A stretch of DNA of 64,000 nucleotides. Source: Kocuria palustris. Its GTDB lineage: Bacteria; Actinomycetota; Actinomycetes; Actinomycetales; Micrococcaceae. The notes below the pieces were generated by a model. That model was not told the DNA's origin, ran no database searches, and was given only the letters and a program-made list of their open reading frames with translations. Positions 25,789 through 36,200 of the stretch are shown piece after piece. Both the position numbers and the translations under genes were made by a program. The stretch lies in contig NZ_JAFBCR010000001.1 in the NCBI RefSeq assembly GCF_016907795.1, positions 2,418,001 through 2,482,000 of the forward strand. Direction: 5' to 3'. How positions within the stretch are numbered: the first letter of the stretch is position 1; every line of letters starts with the position of its first letter.

Positions 25789-26838
25789 ATGAACGATCGC
25801 ATCGATCCCAGCGCAGCAGCCGAGGCTCCGCGGAGCCGCCGCTTCAGCGTCGATCTGCCGCACCGCCCGCGGCGCCTGCGCCAGTCCGAGACCATGCGTC
25901 GCCACGTGCGCGAGACCCGCCTGCACCCGTCGCAGCTGATCCTGCCGGTCTTCGTGAAGGAGGGGCTGCAGGAGCCGGTCGAGATCGCCTCCATGCCCGG
26001 GGTGGTGCAGCACAGCATGGACTCGCTGCGCCGTGCGGCCGCCGAGGCGGTCGAGCTCGGGCTCGGCGGCATCATGATCTTCGGCGTCCCGGCCATCCTG
26101 GACGCCCGGGGCTCGGGCCTCATCGATCCCGAGGGGATCCTCAACCGTGCGCTGGGCGAGGTCCGCGACGAGGTCGGCGACGACCTCCTGGTGATGGCCG
26201 ACCTGTGCCTTGACGAGTTCACCGACCACGGGCACTGCGGCGTGCTGGACGACCAGGGCCGTGTCGACAACGATGCGACCCTCGAGATCTACGCGCAGGC
26301 CGCCGTGGCCCAGGCCCGGGCCGGGGCCCACGTGCTGGCCCCGTCCGGGATGATGGACGGGCAGGTGGGCGTCATCCGCGACGCCCTGGATGCCGCCGGT
26401 CATCAGGACACCGTGGTGCTGTCCTACGCCGTGAAGTACTCCTCGGCGTTCTACGGCCCGTTCCGCGAGGCCGTCGACTCGGCGCTGACCGGCGATCGCA
26501 AGACCTACCAGATGGATTCCGCCAACCGGCGCGAGGCCTTCCGGGAGCTCGAGCTGGACCTGGCCGAGGGTGCGGACATGGTCATTGTCAAGCCGGCCAT
26601 GTCCTACCTCGATATCCTGAGGGAGGTCGCCGACCAGTCGACGGTGCCGGTGTCCGCCTACCAGATCTCCGGGGAGTACGCGATGATCCAGGCGGCCTCG
26701 GCCAACGGCTGGATCGACCGCCGCGGTGCGGCCCAGGAGTCGGTGCTCTCGATCATCCGCGCCGGCGCCGATACCGTGCTGACCTATTTCGCAACCGACC
26801 TGGCCCGCTGGTGGCGCGAGGACAACGGCCTGAGCTGA
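25789..26838 (+). CDS. hemB: Delta-aminolevulinic acid dehydratase (porphobilinogen synthase)
   Basis: Condenses two 5-aminolevulinate molecules to porphobilinogen. Both Schiff-base lysines are present: K216 ('[14 protein letters not shown]') and K268 ('[11 protein letters not shown]'). The metal-site segment reads '[14 protein letters not shown]' (138-151), with C140 and C150 but Asp142 where zinc-dependent enzymes have the middle Cys, an intermediate form seen in actinobacteria. The 349-residue length is normal. The ATG at 25789 has AGGAGG six bases upstream; the ATG at 25784 stops after two codons. Confidence 0.95.
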   Translation: MNDRIDPSAAAEAPRSRRFSVDLPHRPRRLRQSETMRRHVRETRLHPSQLILPVFVKEGLQEPVEIASMPGVVQHSMDSLRRAAAEAVELGLGGIMIFGVPAILDARGSGLIDPEGILNRALGEVRDEVGDDLLVMADLCLDEFTDHGHCGVLDDQGRVDNDATLEIYAQAAVAQARAGAHVLAPSGMMDGQVGVIRDALDAAGHQDTVVLSYAVKYSSAFYGPFREAVDSALTGDRKTYQMDSANRREAFRELELDLAEGADMVIVKPAMSYLDILREVADQSTVPVSAYQISGEYAMIQAASANGWIDRRGAAQESVLSIIRAGADTVLTYFATDLARWWREDNGLS

Positions 26839-26935
26839 CAGGCCCCCAGACGACACGACGACCACAGCGGAAGCCATCGGCCGCGCCCTGCCGCGCCGCC
26901 GCCGGCTTTCGAGACATCGCTTCCGAAAGGACCCC

Positions 26936-28255
26936 ATGACCGTCTCCGAAGAGCTCTTCGAGCGCTCCCGCCGCGTGATCCCCGGAGGGGTGAACTCGCC
27001 CGTGCGCGCGTTCGCCTCCGTCGGGGGGACCCCGCCGTACATCTCGGCGGCTCGCGGGCCGTACCTGACCGATGCCGATGGCCGCGAGTTCGTCGATCTC
27101 GTGGGGTCGTGGGGACCGGCGCTGGTCGGCCACGCGCACCCGGTCGTGCTGGAGGCCGTGCACGCCGCCGTCGAGAAGGGCCTGTCCTTCGGCGCCTCCA
27201 CGCGCGGTGAGACCGAGCTGGCCGAGCACCTGGTGCAGCGCGTCCCGGCGCTGGATGAGATCCGCATGGTCTCGACCGGCACGGAGGCCACCATGACCGC
27301 ACTGCGCCTGGCCCGCGGCGTGACCGGACGCGACCTCGTGATCAAGTTCGCCGGCTGCTACCACGGCCATGTGGACTCGCTGCTCTCGGAGGCCGGCTCC
27401 GGTGTGGCCACCCTGTCGCTGCCCGGTTCGGCCGGCGTCACCGAGGCCACGGCGGCCGAGACCCTCGTACTCCCGTACAACGACCTCGAGGCCGTGCGCG
27501 AGGCTTTCGCCGCCCACGAGGGGCGCATCGCCGCCGTGATCACCGAGGCCTCCCCGGCCAACATGGGCGTGGTCCCGCCGGATCCGGGATTCAACGCGGG
27601 CCTGCGGGAGATCACCCGGGCCAACGGGGCCCTGATGATCTTCGACGAGGTCCTCACCGGATTCCGCGTGGACCCCGCTGGCTACTGGGGCCTGACCTCG
27701 CCGCAGGAGGGCGGCTGGGAGCCGGACATCTTCACGTTCGGCAAGGTCATAGGGGGCGGTCTGCCGGTGGCGGCACTGGGCGGGCGCCGCGAGATCATGG
27801 AGCACCTGGCCCCCACCGGCCCCGTCTACCAGGCCGGGACGCTGTCCGGGAACCCGGTGGCCATGGCCGCCGGGCTGGCCACGCTGCAGCTGGCCGACGA
27901 CGACTGCTACCGGACGATCGACCGTCTCTCCGAGCAGCTGCGCGGCGAAGTCTCCTCGGCGCTGTCTGCCGCAGGAGTCGACCACTCGATCCAGAACGCC
28001 GGTTCGCTGTTCTCGGTGACCTTCGGGACCTCGGACCGCCCGGTGCGCACCTACGCGGATGCCAAGTCCCAGGAGGTCTTCCGCTGGGCGCCGTTCTTCC
28101 GCGCCATGCTGGAGCAGGGCGTGTACCTGCCGCCGTCGGTGTTCGAGGCCTGGTTCCTCTCCGCAGCGCACGACGAGACCGCCATGCAGCGGATCATCGA
28201 CGCGCTGCCCAAGGCAGCCGAGGCTGCCGCCCAGGCGCAGCCCGTCCAGGGCTGA
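26936..28255 (+). CDS. hemL: Glutamate-1-semialdehyde 2,1-aminomutase
   Basis: Converts glutamate-1-semialdehyde to 5-aminolevulinate using PLP, directly after the HemA step. The 439-residue product has 'VNSPVRAF', '[13 protein letters not shown]', '[10 protein letters not shown]' and the PLP lysine K270 in '[13 protein letters not shown]'. ATG at 26936 with GAAAGG upstream. The 97-bp gap from hemB is non-coding. As the last cluster gene it is closed by a strong hairpin terminator. Enzymes for steps 2, 3, 4, 5, 6, 7, 8 and 9 of the pathway thus lie on one strand, with step 1 (hemA) divergent. Confidence 0.95.
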   Translation: MTVSEELFERSRRVIPGGVNSPVRAFASVGGTPPYISAARGPYLTDADGREFVDLVGSWGPALVGHAHPVVLEAVHAAVEKGLSFGASTRGETELAEHLVQRVPALDEIRMVSTGTEATMTALRLARGVTGRDLVIKFAGCYHGHVDSLLSEAGSGVATLSLPGSAGVTEATAAETLVLPYNDLEAVREAFAAHEGRIAAVITEASPANMGVVPPDPGFNAGLREITRANGALMIFDEVLTGFRVDPAGYWGLTSPQEGGWEPDIFTFGKVIGGGLPVAALGGRREIMEHLAPTGPVYQAGTLSGNPVAMAAGLATLQLADDDCYRTIDRLSEQLRGEVSSALSAAGVDHSIQNAGSLFSVTFGTSDRPVRTYADAKSQEVFRWAPFFRAMLEQGVYLPPSVFEAWFLSAAHDETAMQRIIDALPKAAEAAAQAQPVQG

Positions 28256-28284
28256 TCGGCTCCGGGCCCAGCTTCACGGACATG

Positions 28285-28331
28285 ACAGCGCCCCGGTCCC
28301 TTCCGCATCGCGGAGCGGACCGGGGCGCTGT
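28285..28331. terminator. Terminator of the haem cluster
   Basis: Perfect 15-bp stem ACAGCGCCCCGGTCC (28285-28299) with its complement at 28317-28331. The 17-nt loop itself contains a 5-bp TCCGC/GCGGA hairpin. It lies between convergent hemL and csbD and can stop both. Confidence 0.8.
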
Positions 28332-28345
28332 GCGTCGGCGACGCG

Positions 28346-28537
28346 TCAGTTCTTGTCGCCCAGGACGTTGTCCTTGGCGTCCTTCAGGTTCTCGCCGGCC
28401 TGCTTCAGGTTCGAGGAGTTCTCCTGCTGCTCGCCGGCGCCCTGCAGGCGCTCATCGCCGGTGGCCTCGCCGAGCTTCTGCTTGGCCTGGCCCGAGGCTT
28501 CCTCGGCCTTGTTGCTGATCTTGTCACCGAGTCCCAT
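28346..28537 (-). CDS. CsbD-family stress protein
   Basis: A 63-residue, highly charged, helical protein: 'MGLGDKISNKAEEASGQAKQ' followed by 'KLGEATGDERLQGAG'. This is the CsbD pattern of hydrophilic general-stress proteins; molecular function is unknown. ATG at 28537 has an AGGAGG site directly upstream. Likely monocistronic. The 90-bp gap to the exonuclease gene holds nothing else visible. Confidence 0.9.
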   Translation of the reverse strand: MGLGDKISNKAEEASGQAKQKLGEATGDERLQGAGEQQENSSNLKQAGENLKDAKDNVLGDKN

Positions 28538-28628
28538 GGGAACCTCCTGTGCTCTGCTGTCGACCGGAAGGCCGACGGGGAATCCGAAGTCTACTGCGGG
28601 AACCCGACCTGCGGCAGTCCTGCTGGGA

Positions 28629-29570
28629 TCATCCCTGCAGGTCGCGCACCGGCCAGGTGCCGTCGATGACGATGCTGGGGTCCTGACGACGGCTGCGCAG
28701 GAACTCCTGGAAGTCGGCGGCCTGCTCGGCGGACCATTCGATCTGCTGCCGGTGGATCTGCGGGGCGCCCACGCGCAGCTCGGCGAACTCCTCGGCCAGA
28801 CGACGCCCGACCTGCTCGGCGGCCACGGCGTCCGCCCCGGAGGTGTGCGCCTCCTCCAGGTCCACCTCATAGGCCTCGGACAGAGCCACCAGCGTGCGCT
28901 TGCCGCGCCATCTCACCCGCACGTGCTTGTGCATCACGTAGGGGTCCAGCACCGGGAAGGCCTCCGGGGCCTGCAGCCCGTGGCGTCGGGCCTCGGCGGC
29001 CAGGACCGTGAAGTCGTAGGACGCGTTGAAGGCCAGCACGGGGATGCCGCGCTCCAGCAGATCGGCGACGGCGGCCACGATCTCCGGGACCACCTCCGCC
29101 GCCGGACGGCCGTGCTCGCGAGCGTGCTCGGTCGAGATGCCGTGCACGGCCGCAGCGCCCTCCGGAATCTCCACGCCGGGATCTGCGAGCCAGTCCCAGC
29201 GCTGGAGGATCTCGCCCCGGGCATCGATCAGCAGCAGCGAGGCGGTCACGATGCGGCACTCGTGGGCGTCCTTGCCCGTGGTCTCCAGGTCGAAAGCCGC
29301 TCGCGGCAGCTCGGTCCAGGGGGTGCCAGGGTCCTGCGGGGCCGGTGCCTTGTGGTCGGATCGCGGCGCCACAGCATCGGCGGGCGCCGCGCTCGCGGCG
29401 GGTGCGCTCGGCCGATCCCCGGCACCGGTCGATGCCGCGGGGGTGTCGAACAGCGACAGCTGGGCCTCCTGGGCCTCGGGCGGCGAGGGGCTCGCCGGGC
29501 TGCTGCCCGACGGGGTCGGGAGATCGAAGAGCGGATCGGTCTGCTCGGACGGATCGGGTCTGCTGGCCAT
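28629..29570 (-). CDS. DEDDh 3'-5' exonuclease (DnaQ/PolC-epsilon-like)
   Basis: A 313-residue protein whose first ~85 residues are disordered (Pro/Ala/Ser) and which then has an exonuclease domain of the DnaQ superfamily. Motif I is 'FDLETTG' (D94, E96), 'VHGIS' follows, motif II is 'LAFNASYDF', and motif III is 'HTSGADA' with catalytic His and Asp. The C-terminal 60 residues match the actinobacterial 'exonuclease domain' family rather than DNA polymerase III epsilon. Probable role in DNA repair or turnover, fitting the adjacent adnAB genes. ATG at 29570 with TACGGT six bases upstream. Confidence 0.85.
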   Translation of the reverse strand: MASRPDPSEQTDPLFDLPTPSGSSPASPSPPEAQEAQLSLFDTPAASTGAGDRPSAPAASAAPADAVAPRSDHKAPAPQDPGTPWTELPRAAFDLETTGKDAHECRIVTASLLLIDARGEILQRWDWLADPGVEIPEGAAAVHGISTEHAREHGRPAAEVVPEIVAAVADLLERGIPVLAFNASYDFTVLAAEARRHGLQAPEAFPVLDPYVMHKHVRVRWRGKRTLVALSEAYEVDLEEAHTSGADAVAAEQVGRRLAEEFAELRVGAPQIHRQQIEWSAEQAADFQEFLRSRRQDPSIVIDGTWPVRDLQG

Positions 29571-29576
29571 GCCGAC

Positions 29577-29582
29577 ACCGTA
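29577..29582 (-). promoter_or_regulatory. Predicted -10 box (TACGGT) of the exonuclease gene
   Basis: TACGGT on the minus strand ends six bases before the ATG at 29570, the leaderless spacing seen elsewhere in this window. Confidence 0.35.
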
Positions 29583-29738
29583 CGGAGCCGCTCAGACAGC
29601 ACTGGGCCGGCGGCTTGTTCCGGCGCGATGCGGCCGATGGCGATGCCGATGCCGCTGAGGTCGGGGCCTCGGGGGCCGCGGCGCACCTGCCGCCCGAGAT
29701 GGCCTTGTGCTGTCAGAGCGCTGTGGTGCGATGTGGCC

Positions 29739-32700
29739 ATGTCCCAGCAGCGGCCGTCGCATCCCCCCGAGCCCGTCGTCGATCTCTCCGCGTCGCGCTC
29801 GGCCTGGCGCCTGGTCCCGGCCGAGCGCAGCTCGCTCGTGCTCCCGGAGCTCTCGGCCCTGGATCGCGATCAGCGGGAGATCGCCGAGCTGGCCGGCGGC
29901 TGCGGCCCGCAGCTCGTGCTGGGGGCGCCGGGCACGGGCCGGACCACGGCCCTGCTCTCGCTGGCCGCCCGCAGGCTGCGCGAGGGCCTGCCCGCTGACC
30001 GGCTGCTCGTGCTCACCCCGTCGCGCGCCGCGGCCGCCCGCGCCAGGGACACGCTGACCGCCACCGCGGCCACCACCATGACCTCTCCGCCGGTGCGGGC
30101 GTGGCAGGCCTACGCCTTCGACCTCCTGCGCCGGGCTCAGGCGGAAGGACTGCTGCCGGGAGTCGAGCAGCCGCCCCAGCTGCTGTCGGGACCGGAGCAG
30201 GACGTCCTGCTCAAGGAGCTGATGGCCGGTCACCGCAGCGGCCACGGCGCCGCCGTCGTGTGGCCGCCGGATCTCTCGGAGGCCGTCGGCACGCGCGGCT
30301 TCCGCCAGGAGGTCCGCGATCTCTTCGACCGCGTGTGCGAGCACGGGCTGTCCCCGGAGGACCTCGAGCAGCTGGGGCACCAGATGCAGCGACCGGACTG
30401 GATCGCCGCCTCCGTGCTGCGCCGGGAGTACCTGCGCGTGCGCCGCCTGCGCATGCCGGAGGCCTTCGACCCCGCGGCCCTGGTGAGCGAGGCCTGCCGG
30501 GTCCTCGTGGAGCACCCCGACTTCCTCCACCGGGAGCAGCAGCGGCTCGAGCTCGTGGTGATCGACGACCTCCAGGAGGCCACGCCGTCGATCCACCGTC
30601 TGCTGGAGGTGCTGTGCCGGGGCCGGGACGTCGTGATCGCGGCGTCGCCGGACACCGTCGTGCAGGGGTTCCGCGGTGCTCGCCCGGACCTGCTGCGCGG
30701 ACTCGACGACCGCCTGGGCACCCCGCAGCGGCCCCTCACGCGCCGCGTCCTGGGCACCGGGCACCGCATGCCCCCGGCCATCCAGCTGGCTTGGCAGCGC
30801 GCGGCTCAGCGGATCCCCGCTCTCGAGACCGCCCTGGGGGCCCGCCGTCCTCGTCCCGTGCCGCCGGGGGGCGATCCGGAGGCGGAAGAGCTGCCGCAGG
30901 CGGTCCTGCTCGGCTCGGCCGCGCAGGAGGCGCGCTGGATCGGCCACTCCATCCTCGAGCGCCATCTGCTGCAGGGCGTGGCGCTGCAGGACATCGCCGT
31001 GATCGTGCGCTCGAGCGATCGCCTGCAGTCCCTGCAGCGCCACCTCACGGCTCTCGGAGTGCCGGTGACCACTTCGGCAGCCGAGACTCCCGTCCGGGAC
31101 GAGTCCGCGGTGCGTCCCCTGCTGTCCGCGCTGCGGCTGATCGTGGCGGAGCGCTCGGCGGCCCAGCACGATCAGGAGCTGGAGCGCGAGCAGCCGGACC
31201 CCGAATCGCTGCGATCCGATGCCCCGGAAGCGCCGCGGGCCTCGGAGACGGGAGAGGGGACCGCGCAGAGCAGCGCCGTGCTGGAGGCGCACGAGGCCGT
31301 CGAGCTGCTCAGCTCCCGGATCGGAGGCGCTTCGGCCATGGACCTGCGCCGCCTGCGCCAGCGCCTGCGAGCCCACGAGCTGCGCAGCGGCGGAGGACGC
31401 AGCTCGGACCAGCTGCTCGTGGAGGCGCTGCTGGACCCCACCGTCATGGAGGATGCAGGCGTCAGGGCCGCCCCGGCGCGTCGTGTCGCCCGGATGCTCC
31501 AAGCCGGGCGCACCGCGCTGCGTGCCGACGGGGCCACCGCCGAGACGGTCCTCTGGGCGCTGTGGGAGGCCTCCGGAGTGGCAGGACGCTGGCAGCGCAC
31601 CGCCCTGGCCGGCGGTCCGGAGGGCCAGCGGGCCGATCGCGATCTCGATGCCGTGGTCGCGCTGTTCGGCACGGCCGAGCGCTTCGCCGATCACCGCCCG
31701 GGAGCCGGGCCGCAGGAGTTCCTGGACTTCTTGGAGCATCAGGACCTGCCCATGGACACCCTCGCCGCCCGCGCCCCCACGGGGGCCTCCGTGGAGATCA
31801 TGACTCCGGCCACCGCAGCCGGTCGCGGCTGGCCGGTCGTGTTCATCGCGGGCCTCCAGGAGGGCAGGTGGCCCAACACGACGCTTCGCGGGCAGCTGCT
31901 GGGAGCCCAGCGCCTCTCGGACGCCGTCGAGCTCGGCGTGGAGGTCGCCGCTCAGGCCAGCCCCGCCGCCCGGCTCCCGGAGGTCCGCCACGACGAGCTG
32001 AGGCAGTTCGCCACAGCCGTCTCCCGTGCCTCGCGCGAGCTGATCGCCACGGCCGTGTCTTCCGAGGAGGAGAACCCCTCGGAGTTCCTGGACATCGTGG
32101 ATCCGTGGGATCCCTCGCTGCACCCGGAGGCCGCCCACCGGGCACGTCCCGTGCACACCGCGCCGCGTCCTCCCACGCTGCGGGCCCTGACCGCCGAGCT
32201 GCGCCGGGTGCTCCAGCAGGGGACGGCCTCGCAGGAGCAGAGGGAGGCGGCGGCACAGCTGCTGCACCGCTTCGCCTCCTCGCCCGAGCCCGTGGACGGG
32301 GCGGCCCCGCACCAGTGGTGGGGCCTGCTGCCGCTGTCGTCCACGCAGGAGGTCCTGGACCCGCAGCAGCCGGTTCCGCTGTCTCCTTCGCGCCTCGAGA
32401 CCATCCAGCGCTCGCCGCTGGACTGGTATGTGGCCACGGCTCGTGCCGAGGAGGCCTCGGATGCGGCGCGCTCGGTCGGCACCCTGGTCCACTCGATCGC
32501 AGAGCAGTCCCCAGAAGGCACCGGCGATCAGCTCGCGGCGCAGATCCACCGCCGGTGGAGGGAGCTCGGGCTGCCGGAGACCTGGGAATCAGACCTGCTC
32601 AAGGAGCGGGCCGAGACCATGCTTCGCAGATTCGCCCAGTACGTGATCCAGGCTCGCAAGGACGAGCACCGCCGCCTGGCCCTCGTGGAGGGGGGCTTCC

Positions 32701-33251
32701 AGGTCCTCATCCACGGCCGCGCCCGCGATGCCCTGCTGCGCGGTCGGGTGGATCGCCTGGAAATCGATGACCAGGGCCGTTTCGTGGTGGTCGACCTCAA
32801 GACGGGGCGCAGCGCACCTGCCACCAAGGATCTGCCCGAGCATCCTCAGCTGCTGGCCTATCAGGCGGCGCTGGCGGCCGGTGCCGGTCAGGCCATGGTC
32901 GAGGAGCAGCAGCGCGGCATCCGGCAGAGCACGGATGCGGAAGGGCAGAAGCCGGAGCCGAGCGAGCCCCTGGTGCTGCGGGAAGGGCCCCTTCAGCATC
33001 TGCCCGGCGGTGCGCTGCTGGTCCAGCTGGGCGTGGACAGGGTCAACGTCAGCACGCAGCTGCAGGACGGGCTCACCGAGGAAGGCGGCGTGCAGGTCCG
33101 CGAGCTGGTCTCGGCCGCTGCGGATCTGGTGGCAGGGGACCGCTTCCTGGCCAGCCACACCGCAGGGTCGAACACGGGCCACGGCGGGATCGGCTGCAGC
33201 CTCCCGGAGATCTGCCCGCTGTGCGCCGAGGGACGGCAGGTCACCGAATGA
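29739..33251 (+). CDS. adnA: AdnA-like subunit of the AdnAB helicase-nuclease
   Basis: A 1170-residue UvrD-like helicase fused to a RecB-family nuclease, the first gene of an AdnAB pair that resects double-strand breaks. Walker A is 'LGAPGTGRTT' (61-70). The motor looks degenerate: motif II is 'VVIDDLQEA' (DD instead of DE) and motif III is 'ASPDTVVQGFRGA' where active motors have GDxxQSIYxFRGA. This agrees with AdnA having the weaker motor. The nuclease has 'GRVDRLEID', 'VVDLKTGRSAP' and 'QLLAYQAAL' and ends with 'CSLPEICPLCAEGRQVTE', a probable part of the Fe-S motif. Start ATG 29739 has a weak ribosome site; GTG 29733 is an alternative. It overlaps adnB by ATGA. Confidence 0.88.
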   Translation: MSQQRPSHPPEPVVDLSASRSAWRLVPAERSSLVLPELSALDRDQREIAELAGGCGPQLVLGAPGTGRTTALLSLAARRLREGLPADRLLVLTPSRAAAARARDTLTATAATTMTSPPVRAWQAYAFDLLRRAQAEGLLPGVEQPPQLLSGPEQDVLLKELMAGHRSGHGAAVVWPPDLSEAVGTRGFRQEVRDLFDRVCEHGLSPEDLEQLGHQMQRPDWIAASVLRREYLRVRRLRMPEAFDPAALVSEACRVLVEHPDFLHREQQRLELVVIDDLQEATPSIHRLLEVLCRGRDVVIAASPDTVVQGFRGARPDLLRGLDDRLGTPQRPLTRRVLGTGHRMPPAIQLAWQRAAQRIPALETALGARRPRPVPPGGDPEAEELPQAVLLGSAAQEARWIGHSILERHLLQGVALQDIAVIVRSSDRLQSLQRHLTALGVPVTTSAAETPVRDESAVRPLLSALRLIVAERSAAQHDQELEREQPDPESLRSDAPEAPRASETGEGTAQSSAVLEAHEAVELLSSRIGGASAMDLRRLRQRLRAHELRSGGGRSSDQLLVEALLDPTVMEDAGVRAAPARRVARMLQAGRTALRADGATAETVLWALWEASGVAGRWQRTALAGGPEGQRADRDLDAVVALFGTAERFADHRPGAGPQEFLDFLEHQDLPMDTLAARAPTGASVEIMTPATAAGRGWPVVFIAGLQEGRWPNTTLRGQLLGAQRLSDAVELGVEVAAQASPAARLPEVRHDELRQFATAVSRASRELIATAVSSEEENPSEFLDIVDPWDPSLHPEAAHRARPVHTAPRPPTLRALTAELRRVLQQGTASQEQREAAAQLLHRFASSPEPVDGAAPHQWWGLLPLSSTQEVLDPQQPVPLSPSRLETIQRSPLDWYVATARAEEASDAARSVGTLVHSIAEQSPEGTGDQLAAQIHRRWRELGLPETWESDLLKERAETMLRRFAQYVIQARKDEHRRLALVEGGFQVLIHGRARDALLRGRVDRLEIDDQGRFVVVDLKTGRSAPATKDLPEHPQLLAYQAALAAGAGQAMVEEQQRGIRQSTDAEGQKPEPSEPLVLREGPLQHLPGGALLVQLGVDRVNVSTQLQDGLTEEGGVQVRELVSAAADLVAGDRFLASHTAGSNTGHGGIGCSLPEICPLCAEGRQVTE

Positions 33252-36200
33252 GCGTGTCCGCTGCCTCCAGCGGCCGCTCGCCGCACGAGCCGAACCACGA
33301 CCAGACCCAGAAGGAGCCCGGCATGGCCTCCGAGCACGACTCCCGCCCCCAGACGTCGTCATCCGAGGATGCGTCGTGGTCAGGCGAACCGGAGTCCGCA
33401 GCGTCGTCCTCGCCCGCTGGGGCGTCGGAGCCCGCGGTCTGCGCTGCAGGACCCGGGGCGATGAAGGGCGATGGATCCCCGCACCCGTACCTGGGCGTCG
33501 AGCCGCGCTGGAGCCCCCAGGAGCTGGCGGAGGCGCTGGGCGGCAACAGGCCCACCGAGCAGCAGGCGGAGGTGATCGCCGCGCCGCTGACCCCGCGGCT
33601 CGTGGTCGCCGGTGCCGGCTCGGGCAAGACCGCCACCATGGTCGACCGGGTCGTGTGGCTCGTGGCCAACGGCATCGTGCGCGCGGATCAGGTGCTGGGC
33701 GTGACCTTCACCCGCAAGGCCGCCGGTGAGCTGCGCGACCGCGTGCGGGGCCGACTGGGTGTGCTGCGCTCCCAGGGCCTCGTCGTGCCCGGACCGGAGG
33801 ACCCCTCCGAGCTCTCAGCGGCCGACGCGGACCGCGGCGCCCCCGCCGGCCAGGGGGACACCGCGCCCGTGCTCGAGCCCACGGTGCTGACCTACCACTC
33901 GTATGCCAGCGCGCTCGTGCGCACCTACGGGCTGCGGATCGGCCTGGAGCCGGAGACCGCGCTGCTCGGCCCGGCCCAGGCCTGGCAGATCGCCTCGCGG
34001 GTCGTGGAGTCCTGGGACGGTGAGGTCCCGTCCGATCTGAAGATGTCCACGGCGGTCGAGCAGGTCCTCGCGCTGTCCTCGGGCGCCGCGGAGCACCTGC
34101 TGGACCTCGACGAGATCCGGCGGCACACGGCTCGGCTCGGGCAGGCCATGCTCGAGACCCCGCCGCGACCGGGGGGCAAGAAGAAGAAGGTCACCAAGGA
34201 CACCCAGGAAGCCGCGGGCCGCCTGCTGCGCACCGGCGTGCTGTGCCGCATGGCGCAGCGCTATCAGCAGGCCAAGCAGGAGGCCGAGGTCATGGACTTC
34301 GGCGATCTGCTCAGCCACGCGGCGCGTCTTGCCCAGGAGGATCGGACCTGCGGCGCCTCGGAGCGGGAGCGCTACCGCGTGGTGCTGCTCGACGAGTTCC
34401 AGGACACCTCGCACGCGCAGATGAAGATCTTCGCCGAGCTCTTCGGCCAGGGCCATTCCGTGATGGCGGTCGGGGACCCCCAGCAGTCGATCTACGGCTT
34501 CCGCGGAGCCTCTGCCGGACAGCTCTTCGGCTTCAGCGACCATTTCCCGGCCCCCGGCGATCCCCAGGAAGCCGTCTCCTTCCTGACCACCGCCTGGCGG
34601 AACGACACCGCGATCCTCGACGTCGCCAACAGCGCTGCCGAGCCCCTGCGCACTCCGCCCCCGTGGAGCACCGGCAGCGCCGGACAGGGGCTGAAGAAGG
34701 TCCCCGGCCTGGACCCGCGCCCCGAGGCAGATCGCGGGCAGGTCCTGCTGTCCCGGCACCGCTCGGATCAGGACGAGGCCGTCGCCATCGCGGACGACAT
34801 CCTGGCCGCGCGCGCCCGGGTCCGCGAGGACCAGGAGCTTCCCACCACGGCGGTGCTGTGCCGCCGCCGCTCCCAGTTCGAGCCCGTGCGCCGCGAGCTG
34901 ATCGCACGGGGGATCCCGGTGGAGGTCGTCGGGATCGGCGGTCTGCTGCAGGTCCCGGAGGTCGTCGACATCGTGGCCACGCTGCGGGTGCTCACCGATC
35001 CCGGTCGCTCGGACTCCCTGGCCCGACTGCTGACCGGAGCCCGCTGGCGGCTGGGCGCCCACGACCTCGCCGCTCTCGGCGACTGGGCCGGACACCTCGA
35101 GCGGCGCCGCAGCGCTGCGGCGGACATGGGCCTGATCGAGGACATCGACTCGCCAGGCGACCCTGGGGACGCGGTGCAGGGATCGCCCCAGGAGGACGTC
35201 CTGGTCGAACCGGACCGGGTAGACGCCGCCTCCCTCGTGGAGGCCGTGGAGACCCTGCCGCGCCCGGACTGGATCTCCGGAGCCGGACGCAGCCTCAGCG
35301 AGACCGGCCGTCAGCGACTCATCGCCTTCGCCGAGGAGCTGGCCGAGCTGCGGACCTGGCTCTCCGAGGACCTGGCCACCATCATCTCGGTGATCGAGCG
35401 GACCCTCGGTCTGGACATCGAGGTCGCCGCCCGCCCGGACGCTCGAGCCGCGCAGGGCCGCCGCGACCTGGACGCCTTCCTGGACCTGGCGGCGTCGTTC
35501 AGCTCGGCCAGCGCCACGCAGGACGTCGGGGCGTTCCTGGCGTGGCTGGACATCGCCTCCCGCGAGGAGAAGCTCGACACCGCCCCGCCAGAGCCTGCTC
35601 GGGGTGCGGTGCAGCTGCTGACCGTCCACGCCTCCAAGGGGCTGGAATGGGATCACGTGCACGTGCCGGGCATGAACCAGTCGCACTTCCCCATGACCCG
35701 GGACACCCGCTGGACCAAGAACCCCTCGGACGTCCCCTGGCCGCTGCGCGGGGACCGGGCATTCCTTCCGCAGTGGAGCGAGGACACCTCGGATCTCGAC
35801 GCCCTCAGCGACTCCCTGGCGCAGTTCCAGGAGGACGCCGCCCAGCATGCCGAGGCCGAGGAGCGCCGCCTGGCCTACGTGGCCTTCACCCGTGCCAGGA
35901 GCCGCCTGCACCTGTCCTCGAACGCATTCTCCGGCTCGGCCGCCACGCGGCGGACGCCGTCGCGCTTCCTCCTGGAGCTTTTGCCGCTGAGCGGTCAGCA
36001 GGGTCTGGAGATCGCGCGGGAGGCCGCCCAGGAGAAGGCCTTCGACTCCGCGTCGGTCGAGCTGCCCCAGGACGACCAGCACCGGAGCATCGACGGCATC
36101 GAGCTCGTCGGCTGGGAGGATGTCGCCGCGGACGAGAAGAACCCCGAGCAGTCGCGTCGCCTGTGGGCGGCCTGGCCGTACGACCCCCTCGAGGGCCCTG

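Noticed and set aside
28059-29738. Upstream in-frame extension of adnA by 560 codons
   Set aside because: It covers hemL in another frame, a terminator and two minus-strand genes; the conserved protein starts at 29739.
29592-32549. 985-codon minus-strand open frame opposite adnA
   Set aside because: High GC at third positions removes stops from the antisense frame; adnA has helicase and nuclease motifs, whereas this frame has none.
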